Shown piece after piece: positions 10,629 to 22,193 of a DNA stretch of 64,000 nucleotides. Source of the DNA: Posidonia oceanica. Its lineage: Eukaryota; Streptophyta; Magnoliopsida; Alismatales; Posidoniaceae. The DNA lies in contig JAZBRS010000026.1 in assembly GCA_037176725.1 (NCBI GenBank), positions 97,075,501-97,139,500 on the forward strand, in the 5' to 3' direction. The notes under the pieces were generated by a model, which saw nothing but the letters and a program-made list of their open reading frames with translations, searched no databases and was not told the origin of the DNA. The position numbers and the translations under genes were made by a program. Every line of letters begins with the position of its first letter. Positions within the stretch are counted from its first letter, which is position 1.

Positions 10629-13600
10629 TGTAGACACCCCATTTTGACGGGCCGGATCGATTGGAACCTTCTGGTGGCTGCTGAACCCGAATCTAGACCC
10701 AAACCTACACCTTTCTCTTCCCCTTTTCCCTCAAAACAAGCCCAAACTCAACCTAGGATTACCCCCCTTTCTCGAACCCGAAAACTGACCAAAATCCACA
10801 GGAAAACTCACCCCTGATGACTTAGCAAACCCACCAAAAAGCCTGCAAAATTTCAAATCAGAACCCCTCCCTAAAACCCTAGGAAACTTAGGCAAAACTA
10901 CCTTTTTCTACACCTTGAAACCCTTCCAAAACTTTCTCAAAACCAAACCAAAACTTCAGAGCCAGCTCCTCAAACCCTAGACCCTACACCCGCCAAGTTT
11001 CACCCCTTTTCGAGACCTCTAAGCCCTCTTTTCGGCCAAATTATCGTTTTCTCTCTCCGGGATTATCGTTTTCTCTCTCCTCTCTCTCTCCTGATTATCG
11101 TCTCTCTTTTGATCCCCTTCTTGCCCTTTTTCTGGCTTGGCTGTGGGCCCCTTTTGTACTTCTATCCCTTCTCTATCTTATTCTTATTTTTATTTTATTT
11201 TTAGCATTTTCCCTGAATTTTAAAAATCATTTCCCTCAAACCTATCTCTTTTCCCTCTATTTCCCTCCTCTTCCCATTTCTTTCCTCCTCCTCTTTCCCT
11301 TTCCTCTCTTTTGCAAAAACCCATAAAAATCCCTAAAAATCTGTAAAACCCCAAAACATAAAAGAGACAAATCAGAGTTCTAAGAAAAACAACTAAAAAA
11401 CATTAAACAAGCAATTAAAAACTTAAACTTAACTAAATCAAGCTAAAAAGAAAATCAAGCATGCAAACTAAAAAATGCAAAACAAACCAAAAAAAAACAC
11501 TGAAAAATCGAGGAAAAAACTAAAATAAAGTCAAAACCCACCAAAAGTGAAAACCCCCATCAGAAGAACTAAAAAACAAACCCTAAAAAGAAGAATTAAA
11601 AAATAAACACTAAGATAAGTAATTAAAGAAGCAAAAAGACTTAACCTAATAAACATAAGAAAAACAACATGAGGACTTAATTAAAAAGGAAAAGAAAAAC
11701 ACGTTTAAAAGACTTAAAAAAACACCCCATCAAGCCAGAGAAGCCCAATTAAAAAACATCGAGAAAATCCACAAATAAAAATCAAAACATAATTCAAAAG
11801 ACTTAAGAAAAGAAAACCTTAAAAGATTAAAACTAAAAGCCAAAACCCACTCTAATTAATATAAAAATAAATCCTAAAAATCCTAATTAACATCCTAAAA
11901 TACTTAACAAGAAAACACAATTTTAAAAACAATTTAAAAGATTTAACAAACACTTAACCAAGTGGAAAACAAATTAAAAACAAAAGAAAGCCCTAAAACC
12001 ATAATCAAGCCCAAAACACATTAATTAACCCCAAAACAGTCATTAAAAAATCTAATTGAAACCCTAACCCACAACACAACCTTTCTGGTATATTTATTTA
12101 TTTTTAATTTATTTTTTCTAATTTTATTTCCTTTCTTTTCTCTCTCTTTCTTTCTTTCTCCCTTTTTATTTTTCTTTTCTTCCTTACTGGGCCCATCAGC
12201 CCGTTTTCCTTTTTTCCTTCTTTTTTTTCAAATTTCCAGGCCCGGCCCGCATCCACAGTGCGTCTTCCTCCTTCCCTCCTTCCGCACAGTACCGGCCGGT
12301 ACAGTGTCTGCAGCCTCTGCGCGCCGCCTGCCATTTCCAGCCCCTGCCATGGCCAGGCCTGCGCTCGCACGCTCTCTGCCAGGACCGGACCGGCGTGCGC
12401 CGCTTCGTGTCCGTGCTCCTGCCACCGTTTCCTTGGCAATCAATGGCCGCAGTTCCGCAGTCCTGCAACCAAGAAAGGAGCTGTCCATAGAGCCGTAACG
12501 GGAGGAAAGGGAGAAGGAAAAAAGGATCCAGAATTCATCCCGGAGACCAGAGGAAGACCCCTGTGCGATCCCCAGCGAGAGAGAGAGCCGAATTCCCTCT
12601 GGAATTCACCCAGAAAACCAGTAGCTCCCTTGCTTGACTCCACTGCGAATCAAAGGCCAAAACCCCCCCAGAATCCATCGGAATTCATCCCCCAATCTCG
12701 CCCGAACTCCCTGGAACGCAACCTTCGATTCCACAGCAAAATCACCCCCCTAATCACCTAGCTTTCCAACTGTAAACCAACCAGAACCCATTCCGCAATT
12801 CCCTCCTCCAAAGCTCACCGCACCCTACCAAATTCCTCCCAGATACTCACCTGAACCCCATCTTCTCAGTCCACCCATCCTTTAGCCGGACAGCTCACCA
12901 CATCTCCGACAGTCCACAACAAACACCTACTCCGTTTTCTGCCCGAAATCTGACCCACCAGCAACCTCTCAACGCAGCGTCCCTCAGGCTAATCCAAGCC
13001 TCCCACGACCTTCGCCCGACCTCCAGCAAGCCCCAGGAGGCCACCGCTTGATTCGGAGAGCGACACATCGTCCCCCTACCTCAGGCGACGTCTCCTGCAC
13101 CCATTTCAGCCGCTTGTTCCTCCGATCAACAAACCTCCGTTCCAGGCATTCAGAAAGCTCCGGAGGGTCGCGTGGAGCCGATCCCAACGCCCGCAAGCCG
13201 CGGACGACGCCCGCACGCTCCGGACGGTCACCTCCGGCAACTGCAGAATCCACCTAGGTCGGGAGGACACCTCAGCCGCCCAAACAGGTAACTCCATGCA
13301 TCCTTGGCCCCCTCTCCCTCCTCTGAAGCTTTTCCGCCGACCAGAACCAGCTCTCCGGCCCTCCTGCTCCGACTGCGTCTCGCCGGTCAGTCCTTCGTCT
13401 CCGGCGCCGGCCACTTGCCTCCCAGGCGCTCCAGCCACTGGAACGTCGCTCCGACACTCTCCAGAGCTCCGCACGGTCGCTGGCAGTCCCCTCCGCCTTC
13501 CTGTGCGTCCGCGAGCGCCCTGGGCCGGCGTGTTGACCTCCGATGGTCCCTGCTACAATACCTCCCCACCGCCGGCAGTCACTGTAGCGTTATTTTTTCA

Positions 13601-13719
13601 ATCATATAGTTTTGATGCAAGTATTACATTACTGCCTTAAGTTTTTATATTTTTGCGTTCTGGTCCTTAGCTTATTTAAGTTGCTTAGTTTCTGATTTAA
13701 TATCATGCTAAATTGCTCA

Positions 13720-14560
13720 TTTTATTCCTATTTTTCAGTATTTACATTTTGGTCCTGTTACTGTGCTGTGTAGTTGTAATTTTTTATGTTTCAGTCCCTC
13801 TGTTTCTAATTTTTGCATTTAGGTCCTATTTTAAATCAGATCATTTAATTGCATGCATTTTGCCATATCATATTGCATCCTGTGTCCCCATGCTTTACTG
13901 ATTTTGCACTTAGGTCCATGCACTGTGGTAACCTAGGCTTTATTTTTTATTTTTGCATACTGCATTGCATATTTGCCCCTCTGTTTTTGCTTTTTTGCAT
14001 TTAGGTCCATTTTAAATGGACAGTAGCCTCCTGCATGCATTTTTTTACTTATTACATTGCATTTTGGCCCCCCTGTTTTTTTAAAATTGCACATCAGTCC
14101 TGTCTTCTAATTTCAGAGCATGTTTACCATACAAAATTGCATATTTGACCCCTGCATGATTCAAAAATCACACATAGGTCCTTGCATCCTTTAAAAACCA
14201 TGTAAAAAGACCGTTTTGCCCCTATAGTTGCATCTTAGCTCCTATGCTTACAAAATTGCATGTAGACCCTCCACTTGCATTCCCGGACTCCCCAGAACCC
14301 TGTTTCCTGGAAAATTTGCACTTTAGACCCCAATCTTTTCCAAAATTGCATTCTAACCTCCTTTTGTTTTCAAAACTTATTCTAATGCATACCCTCTTTT
14401 CAGAATGGCTTTCTCAACCCAGTCTTTTGCAAAATAACCCTCTGCCTTCTCCTGTTTTCAAAACCCTCTTCTGTGGACCCCATCCTTTGTGAAAACCTGC
14501 ATTTAGCCCCTTTTCTTTTTCAAAAATGCTTTTGAACTCCTGTCTTTTCCAATTTTCTCC
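13720..14560 (+). repeat. TTTGCATTTAGGTCC-type degenerate repeats in A 5' LTR
   Basis: TTGCATTTAGGTCC, TTGCACTTAGGTCC and TTGCATTTTGGCCCC variants recur at 50-100 base spacing. The same block lies at 34545-35390 in the 3' LTR and, reversed, at 1-860 in B. Confidence 0.75.
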
Positions 14561-15319
14561 CCCCTGTTTCCTCTTGCTTTTGCATGCATTCTGCATCCAT
14601 TTAGTCTTGCACTTTAGCATCCTTTCGCACACACTAAGCACCTTTAGCTCCCCTTCACTTGGGAGGACCTTTCGCACACCCCTAGGACCTCCTGAACACT
14701 TAGATCTGCTCTTCTCCCCTGTTCTGGCCTTTCTGCCTTGAAGCTGCGATATCTTCCGATCCGGCCGTTGGATCTCCTCAAGTAAGCTGCCCAGGCGACC
14801 GCAGCGAAGCGCTCTTCAGTATGGACCAAGCAGATCTCAGATCAGGCTCCCGGATTTCCAGGTATGTCCTCCTGAACCCCTGCATTGCATTCATTTGCAT
14901 GCCACTTGCATAGTTTTCCTCGTTTTCGATTTCTGTCTCTTTAAGCATGTAGAATAGGGCCTCCTCTTTTTGTCTACTAACTCAGATCCCTGTTTCGCGT
15001 ACTCTTGGGCGTTTTGTGTTGAGTTTTCCCTGGATTCACCACTTAATGTGACTTTCTTCTCCCTTTTCCACGATCCGATCGCATCGCGAGCTTTGGGCAA
15101 CGTGCGAGACACACCGTGGAACGGCCTAGCGGGAAATGGTCGCAAGAGAGGTGGTAATCCCCCCGTTTGCTCACTCTCCCTTTTATAGGTCTTCACACTT
15201 ACTCTGTGTGGCCCCGAACGGCGCCTGTTCTCAGACATGCGTTGTTCTACCTCCCTTTTACTGCTCCTAATCTTTTCCTTGCATTCGCATTTGCACGGCA
15301 TTTTCCGAGGTTTTATCTC

Positions 15320-15740
15320 GCGGTTTTTTGGCACCGTTTTGCGTGCCCTTTAGTTTTCTTGCTCCGTTTTGCGTGTCCTTTGGTTTTCTTGCTCCGTTTG
15401 GCGTGCAGCTTCGTTTTCTCGCAGTTTTGGCACCGTTTTGCGTGCCCTCCTGTTTTCTCGCTCCATTTTGCGTGTCCTTTGGTTTTCTTGCGCGTAGTTC
15501 CGTTTTCTCGCACCGTTTTGCGTGCCATTTCTTTGTCTTGCACCGTTTTGCGTGCCCTCTCGTTTTCTCGCCCCGTTTTGCGTGCTGTTTTGTTTTCTTG
15601 CTCTGTTTTGCGCCCCTTTTCGTTTTCCCGCACTGCTTCGCGTTCTTTTTCCGTTCTCGCATCGTTTCGCGTGTCGGCCTCGTTTCTCGCATCGTTTTGC
15701 GTTCTTGCTTCGTTTCTCGCACCATTCCGCGTGTTTTGCG
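15320..15740 (+). repeat. GTTTTGCGTGCC minisatellite in A 5' LTR
   Basis: A head-to-tail array of roughly 30-36-base units of the form CACCGTTTTGCGTGCC + TTTCGTTTTCTCG. The 3' LTR copy (36150-36570) carries an extra segment near 36316 (TTCGTTTTGC...) that is missing here near 15490, a typical unit-level indel. A similar array appears reversed in F (63410-64000). Long open frames in all directions across it result from the repeat composition. Confidence 0.85.
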
Positions 15741-16442
15741 TTATTTCCCTTGCATGTCGCACGCATTGCCTGTTTTCACCGTTGTTTTGTTTTATCGCCT
15801 GCATTCGCATGTTGGGCAGTGATGCTTACTGCCTGGAGTTCTCACGAGCCAGGTTTCGCCCGGTTCGGAACACAGACAGCGTTGCTGAGCGCTTAGATTG
15901 CACGTTTACTTTCCTGCACTGCATTCCCTCACTTAGAGCACACCTTTGAGCATCTAGATAAGCATTCATTGGCACTTAGGCATCTAAAGTTTGCATTTCC
16001 CTGCGTATGCGAGCGTAAGCCCAGAAAGACCGATTCTCGGGCGTGTCGGGGGTGCCTAACACCTTCCCCGCGCGTAACAGGAGTCCTTACCCTCTCTTGG
16101 CCCGCAATGACCATATTGCCCTTATCCTAGGCACGAGTCACATCATTTGCATTCATTTGCATCTTATTTTTTCTGCATCGCCTTGCGTTGCATCTTTTGC
16201 TTGGTTTTGCGTGATTATTCACGCATTTCCCCGGTTTTTCCTTGTCTCCCGATTTAATAGACTTGGTGGCGACCCCGACTTTGTCTTATCTTCTTCCTTT
16301 TTTTCCCCTTTTTCCCTCTTTAAATGTTTTCGAGTTAGGTTTTCCTTCTCGGACATAGCCGCTTATAGTGAACCTGATTCTGATCGGTGCACGCGAGCTT
16401 TGGCAATGTGCATGGACGATCCGAACACTGGGATTACTACAG

Positions 16443-16460
16443 TGGCGACTCCGCTGGGGA
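16443..16460 (+). promoter_or_regulatory. Primer binding site of A (tRNA-Arg type)
   Basis: TGGCGACTCCGCTGGGGA begins one base after the LTR end. It is complementary to a tRNA 3' end reading TCCCCAGCGGAGTCG-CCA, which from memory matches a plant tRNA-Arg, the primer reported for Ogre elements. Element D has the variant TGGCAACTCTGCTGGGGA. Confidence 0.88.
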
Positions 16461-17760
16461 ATACTAGACTCCGACTTTCGTCTTCGCTTTCGCTCGCTTG
16501 GGATTTGCTTTCTTTGTTTGCCTTTTGTGCCTTCCTTGCCTGTTTTGTTCGCTTTTCTGTGCAAGCTCCTAGCAAGTCGCTTCGTCGCTACTTTGCTTAG
16601 GTTTTGCACCTCTTTCGCCTCGGTTTGCGCTCTCTTTTGCTTGGCTCTGCTTCTCTGTTTGTTTATCTGCCTATTGTCTTGCTTATGCTCTTACTTCCTT
16701 TACAGCTTACTTGTCTTTACTTTCCTTGCCTTACTTACTTTTATTGCTTTATTTCCCGCATAATGCATGACTACATACTTGTTTGGCAACAATACATGCC
16801 TTTTGAATGATGAATGTTTGCTTTTGCACGTTTGCTATGTCACTACACACGCACATGCTCTGTATATATGCATTTTGTCCTGATGAATGCTTTCCCTTCA
16901 CCATCATGCTCACGAACACTCGCACATGCCATGCACCTGCCTTTTGCTTTGTTGTATGTTGATTGCTTGCCATGATTGATTGATTTTCTTCCCTTTCGCA
17001 CAAGGCCATGCCTAGGATAGTAGAGACTGATTGCCTTTCTGTGGTTAATTTAAAACGACAAGTAAAAATAAGATCTAAGGTAACTAGAGCCATCAACACA
17101 CTTCCACCCTCTTGGAGTTAATAAAATACGCAAGATAAAAAACTCTAATCATTTGCATAAGCATCATATAGGGCATGCATCTTCTCCTCTGAGTCCACCT
17201 ATCAGTTTGCGAAGGATGGTCCCGGCCTCTCACCCCGATGCTTTGGCATGGTGTGAGTCGGTCGGTCTGTCCCCCCTTGTCCGGGGTCGTGTCGGTGTTA
17301 GTGGAGGGTACTTCCTACGCTTAGGCGAGGTTGAGGCCACCAACGCACCACCCTATCATTACCTGAGCTTTGGGCTGGGAGTTAGACAGGGGACCTACTT
17401 TTCTGACTTGAGTCGGTGACCCGTACACTTGTGGATATCCGGAGTAGACTACCAGCTAGGGAACACCAGATTGGTGAGAGAGAGAGCATGCTAGAAAGCA
17501 TACATGTCATTCATGCCATAACTTAATGCATTTTGCATTTCTTCTTTTTTGACCCTAGTTTCCTGTTGTGTCTTTAACAGAGTTCAGTAAGCGATCTCCT
17601 TAGCCAGAGCTCAGGTTCCCCCCCTTGCTGACATCTCTGCTGAGACACTCGTGCTCGACCATCTCTTTCTGAGCTACTCGTCTTTGCGAGCATAGCTCCT
17701 CGTAGAGCCCGTCCCCTTTTCCCTCGTCGCAGCCCCATTTTGACTCGCTCTCGGTCAGCA
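16461..17760 (+). other. 5' leader of A
   Basis: This 1.3-kb untranslated leader probably carries packaging signals. It is T-rich at first (16500-16800). The part 17150-17420 is clearly homologous to 43150-43400 of D and holds a short frame (17153-17419) whose middle, LAWCESVGLSPLVRGRV, resembles LAWRELVGLSLLIRDRV in D. Whether it is translated is unknown. Confidence 0.65.
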
Positions 17761-19652
17761 ATGGCCCAGCGCACAGTCGAACCCCCCTTGCCCTTGCCTC
17801 GGAGGTGGTTTCCGCTCCGGCCCCTCCGGCTCCCGCTTCTAACCCTTCTGTGCCCTCTGTGACGCCAGGATTTTCCCTTCTGTCGTCTGGGGCACCCCAG
17901 TTTGCTGTGGGACAGTGGCAGACACTCGCTCCTCCTGATCCGGTCGCCGAGTCTATCTTGATGGCCACTTCTCGTGTTCTGGAGGCACCACTGACCCCAC
18001 CTTCTCAGGGATTTGTCACTTTTGACCCCCCTTCTGCTGCGGCAACTCTCGCCCTAGGACTCCAATCTCCTGGACAGTCCGGATCTCTTGGCTCTGGCTC
18101 CTCGCCGGCACTGCAATTCAGTGTTCCCACCGACGGGACACCTGAAGAGCAGTACCAGCAACTGATGGACACTATCCAGCGGCTGCAGGGTATAGCTCTA
18201 TCAGTCCGCCCTCCTTCCCCTCCTGTTGTTCCTGAGGTCCCTGTGCGGCCTGCTCTCGCACATCTTGCATTGCACTCTGCACTTCCGCCTAGACCATCGT
18301 CCCAACTGCTCACGGTTCCGACGATGGGGGCACGTATCCCGCCTTTGGCATCTGCACCGCACCACACACAGCATGCACCTCCGCCACCTGGTGGCCAGTC
18401 ATTCGGACTGGTGGGAGCACAGTATCTCGCAGGACCGTCCCCCGGCACTGCCCCGGTACGGCCTCTGATGCTCCATCATCCTGCACCCACCACACAGCAT
18501 ACCATCTATCCTCCCCCCTTGCATCAGGCTCAGAATTCCACATGCATCCCTCCTTGCACTCCACCACAGCACGGGTATGCCGGCCATCACCTTGCGTCAC
18601 CAGGCGACGTGATGGTAGATCCGGAGGAGCACCTCGGTGCGACCCAATCGGCATACGTAGTCCCTGACCCCGCTGCCCCATCACCTGTAGCAGCTATTCC
18701 AGACCCCATCAACAACAGGATGGATGTTCTGGAGAAGGCACTGCGTCTAATGCAGGGCACGGACCACCAGACCTACCAGTTCCGAGACCTCTGCTGTTTC
18801 CCAGAGGTGGTACTCCCCCCAAAGTTCAAAATACTGGACTTTGAGAAGTATGATGGTAGGGGCTGCCCCATAGCCCATCTGAAGGCGTACTGCGGTGATC
18901 TCGCCCAACTCCAGGCGGACGAGAGGTTGTTGATCCGCCTGTTCTAGAAAAGTTTGTCTGGTCCGGCCCTCAAGTGGTTCACCTCGCTTGACATGGCTAC
19001 GATCAAGACTTGGAACGACCTAAGCCAGGCGTTCTTGGAACAGTACTCCTTCAACCTCGATCTGGTCCCGAAGCGCACAGACTTGATCGCAACCAAGCAG
19101 AATCCGGGTGAGCCGTTCGGGGAGTACGTCGGCCGCTGGCGTGCCCTTGCCTCGCAAGTTCAAGATAGGCCCTCCGACGAGGAGTCTATCGAGATCATCA
19201 TAAAAGGGGCACAGCCGTCTACCGGAGCTTTGCTTAGCATCCAACCTGTCACAACCTTCACTGCTTTGATCCGAGCTGGCACTCGCGTAGAGAGTTCGTT
19301 GTGGAGTGGCAACTTCCCCGCACTCTCTGTGCTTGCCAAGTAGGCCCCCGCCAGCAACAACGGCAGCAGCAGCAGCACCATCAACAACAACAGCTGCCTC
19401 AACAACAATCGTCCCAAGAGGAAGGATCCGCCGAAGCCCGTTGTCGCATACGTCGACTCCCCTGCTGCGCCCGTTCGTTTGGCGTCTCGGCCTGCCCCTC
19501 CTCAGATCTATTACGCACCTGCACCTAGGGCACACCCCACACCACAGATCACTACCACCGCTCGACCAGTCTATTTTGCCACACCGGTTCAGCAAGGACA
19601 ATTCTAGAGGCCGAGACGGCCACCCGTTGAGAAGCGGAAATTCGCCCCACTG
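17761..19652 (+). pseudogene. gag: gag of A, interrupted by stops
   Basis: Gag would form the particle and bind the RNA. The start is inferred at ATG 17761 because D has the homologous ATGGCCCAG at 43715 in frame with the rest. In A a small indel in the run of Cs just after it throws this ATG out of frame with the protein that follows from about 17805. The N-terminal third is Pro/Ala/Ser-rich. The Gag core runs from about 18780 (PEVVLPPKFKILDFEKYDG) through ALKWFTSLDM to about 19320 (TRVESSLWSGNFPAL). In-frame TAG codons lie at 18945, 19341 and 19605. D still has CAG at the site of the first. The frame itself is never shifted. Confidence 0.88.
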
Positions 19653-22034
19653 GTGGAACCGCTCACTGCTGTCCTCTCGAAGGTTGCGTCGCTCCTGAAA
19701 TTTCTGGAGGTTCGCCCACCACCAAACCCACTACCGCATTGGTTTAAGGCGAACCTTTTCTGCGATTTTCATCGAAGCGTCGGGCATTCGACTGATAATT
19801 GCTTCACTCTCCGGAATGCTATCCAGGATCTGATCGAATCGGGAACGATTGTGATCGACACGCACGAGGCACCCACTTCTGCACCATCTCATGCACCTGC
19901 ATCAGCATCTATCCCAGCTAATGTTGTCCGCCGACCCCTGCCGGAGCACTCCTATTCAGGAGGCGCAGGGACCTCAGGAATCCACTCTTTGTTTCCTTCC
20001 GGATCTCTCACGTCTGTGGTAGATCCTTCCGAGCTTATCCATGATGTTTCTACTCCCTTTCCAGTCTCTCTCTATCTTGTAGCTGTCGCCGGTTCCGAGT
20101 CGGGCGTTCATATGATCCGACCGCGCACCAGGCCGGAGCGTCCTCCTGCATCAGCTGCCATGCTTTCCCAGGCCCAATCCCCAATACATCTCCTAGCCAG
20201 ACCTCAGCCAGAGTTTCCCGTACACCTGTTAGCAAGACCTCAATCCCCACTTGGCTTGCCTTCCCAGCTACCCTCCTATCCGTGCCCTCCTCAGCCTATA
20301 GCCCCTCTCGTGCTCGCTGCACGCGCTCCCGTGGTTATCAACCTAACCCGGGATACCCATCGCGTACCCTACAGCTACGCCACAGAAATGTGTGCGGAAG
20401 TGACGCGATCGGGGAGGGTCTACAGACCTCCGGTACCAGTAGCCAGGCCTAGTCACCCAGAACCAGCAATACCCTTGCCTTTAGCCCAGCCTACAGTCCC
20501 ACCATCTTCAGGCCAGCCTCTTGAGTCCACCATAGTTGAACCTGTTCCTAAAACCGTACCACCTGCTACCAAGAAATGCCAACCTAAAGCCGACATCACT
20601 TCCCAGCTCAAAAAGGTTAAAGCCGACATATCCATCTGGGACCTGATACACACTTCTGCCGAGCATCGCGAGGCTTTCCTTCGCGTGTTCCAAGCCGCCC
20701 GTGTGTCCCAAGCCATAGAACCTGCCGCCTTGGAAAGCATGGTCGGAATGATCGCAGAACCCCAGGTCATCACTTTCACGAGTGATGAGTTGCCTCCGGC
20801 GGGGATTAATCACAACCAACCCTTGTTCGTCACAGTACAATTCAAGAACTTTCGCATTCCCCTTGCACTAGTCGATAATGGGTCAGGCCTTAACGTCTGT
20901 CCCTTGCGAACAGCAACCAAGCTCGGATTCAAGGCCGAGAACATTACTCCGGCTGTAAAGGGAATGACAGCTTTTGATAATACTCACCATGACGCTCTAG
21001 GGATTCTGATTATTCCTCTGATCATTGGTCCGGTCACATTCGATGTGGAATTCTACATCGTCGACTTGGAACCTAACTTCAACTTTCTGCTTGGGCGCCC
21101 TTGGCTCCACAAGCATCAGGTTATCCCCTCGACCCTCCATCGCATGATCAAGTTCCGCCGAGGCGACGACGTTATCGTTGTCATGGCAGAGAATTTTGAG
21201 AAGGAGCGGATCGAGGCGATTTCCTCTATCTCTTCACGGACTGTCCCCTTTGAACCTGAACTCTCGAATGCTTTGTATCGCGTTAATCGGTGCGAGCCGG
21301 TTAACTTTTTGCCTGATCTCGAACGTGTCAACTCCTTGGCCGTTCACAATAACCCTTTTCAAATGGTCGAGAACGTCTGTCACAGGTGGGGCTACGTCAA
21401 AGGGACACCGCTTGGGCGACATGGCCAGGGAATCGCTGAACCAATCATGGCGGAAGAACGAAGAGACAACGAGGGTCTAGGGTACGACCCTCACACCGAT
21501 AAAGGCAAGCGCCCGCAAGCGAAGGGTCAGAGAATGACCATACCTCGGAGCTTGGCTAACTTCACAAGCGCAGGTATCCTGGATTCAAATGCAGTCCAGG
21601 CCGTAGTGCAGTCGGAGCCGTGCCGAAGCTCCCCGCCACCAAAGGAGGACTGGGTCTGCGTTGAGGACTACTACTCGGATGAGGAACAGTCGGGCACAAC
21701 AGGGACAGTTCAGACTTGTGGTGGAAGCCAGCCAAGCCCAGCAGCGCCTCAGTCGGTTTATCTGGCCATTCCTTCCACAGGTCATGAAGCAGCAGTCTTG
21801 GCAGAGCCCTTGGCAGATTTAACAGTCACTGGGGTTCCCACAGTCTTGTCATCATCATCAGTGCCAACTTCAGCATCACCAGCACCAATCCAAGCACAGT
21901 CAGTCAGCCTACCCGCAACCGCTGTCGCATCAGCACAACTGCCACCCTCTCAGGAGGGTCAATCGCTGAGTCCAGTTAGCAGCATAACTCAGCCCTTTTC
22001 AGAAGCCGCATCTCAGGCAACGCAGCCAGGCTAA
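19653..22034 (+). CDS. Gag C-terminus, aspartic protease and G-patch-like segment
   Basis: This is an uninterrupted 793-codon section in the same frame as gag; the first codon shown is not a real start. Near residues 37-50 is the zinc motif CDFHRSVGHSTDNC, a C-x2-H-x4-H-x4-C variant that C also has (CPYHQNNEHTLEEC). The protease, which would cut the polyprotein, lies around residues 385-490. Its catalytic site is LVDNGSGLN (Asp at residue 408) and it closes with LLGRPWLH. At 579-595 WGYVKGTPLGRHGQG is G-patch-like, a feature of the Tat branch. The tail (residues 665 on) is acidic then Ser/Ala/Pro-rich and ends at TAA 22032, followed by TAG 22155. Ogre elements are described as having an intron between protease and RT; these stops might lie in such an intron, but I see no convincing splice pair. 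Confidence 0.88.
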   Translation: MEPLTAVLSKVASLLKFLEVRPPPNPLPHWFKANLFCDFHRSVGHSTDNCFTLRNAIQDLIESGTIVIDTHEAPTSAPSHAPASASIPANVVRRPLPEHSYSGGAGTSGIHSLFPSGSLTSVVDPSELIHDVSTPFPVSLYLVAVAGSESGVHMIRPRTRPERPPASAAMLSQAQSPIHLLARPQPEFPVHLLARPQSPLGLPSQLPSYPCPPQPIAPLVLAARAPVVINLTRDTHRVPYSYATEMCAEVTRSGRVYRPPVPVARPSHPEPAIPLPLAQPTVPPSSGQPLESTIVEPVPKTVPPATKKCQPKADITSQLKKVKADISIWDLIHTSAEHREAFLRVFQAARVSQAIEPAALESMVGMIAEPQVITFTSDELPPAGINHNQPLFVTVQFKNFRIPLALVDNGSGLNVCPLRTATKLGFKAENITPAVKGMTAFDNTHHDALGILIIPLIIGPVTFDVEFYIVDLEPNFNFLLGRPWLHKHQVIPSTLHRMIKFRRGDDVIVVMAENFEKERIEAISSISSRTVPFEPELSNALYRVNRCEPVNFLPDLERVNSLAVHNNPFQMVENVCHRWGYVKGTPLGRHGQGIAEPIMAEERRDNEGLGYDPHTDKGKRPQAKGQRMTIPRSLANFTSAGILDSNAVQAVVQSEPCRSSPPPKEDWVCVEDYYSDEEQSGTTGTVQTCGGSQPSPAAPQSVYLAIPSTGHEAAVLAEPLADLTVTGVPTVLSSSSVPTSASPAPIQAQSVSLPATAVASAQLPPSQEGQSLSPVSSITQPFSEAASQATQPG

Positions 22035-22193
22035 TCAGTCACGCATTCTCTTGCCGTGGACCGGCAACTTTCATGGCAAGATCCTATGACATCAGAGGCC
22101 ATGCTCTCATCATCATCATCAGTCACGGAGAACCAGCTGAGCATCGCGGTCTCCTAGCCCTCGAGCCTTCAAGAGAGCCCCTCTGCCCATCCT

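Larger units (their letters stand above)
10629..16441 (+). mobile_element. 5' LTR of A
   Basis: It starts TGTAGACACCCC and ends GGGATTACTACA. Internal blocks in order: pyrimidine-rich (10680-11330), A-rich (11340-12060), a GC- and CpG-rich block (12240-13560), a TTTGCATTTAGGTCC repeat block (13720-14560), a GTTTTGCGTGCC array (15320-15740) and a terminal unique segment. The transcription start cannot be fixed; a TATATTTATTTATT run at about 12090 just before the GC-rich block is a possible TATA region. Compared with 31452-37274 only scattered substitutions and small indels are seen. Confidence 0.92.

Noticed and set aside
12258..13640. Several overlapping frames in the GC-rich LTR block (repeated at 33081-34464)
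   Set aside because: Open in many frames owing to high GC. They are duplicated only because the LTR is, and the two copies show no frame-respecting pattern.
15167..15949. Frames of 120-260 codons on both strands in the A 5' LTR (also 35991-36656 and 63277-63998)
   Set aside because: They lie in the GTTTTGCGTGCC minisatellite and are open in nearly every frame because of its composition.
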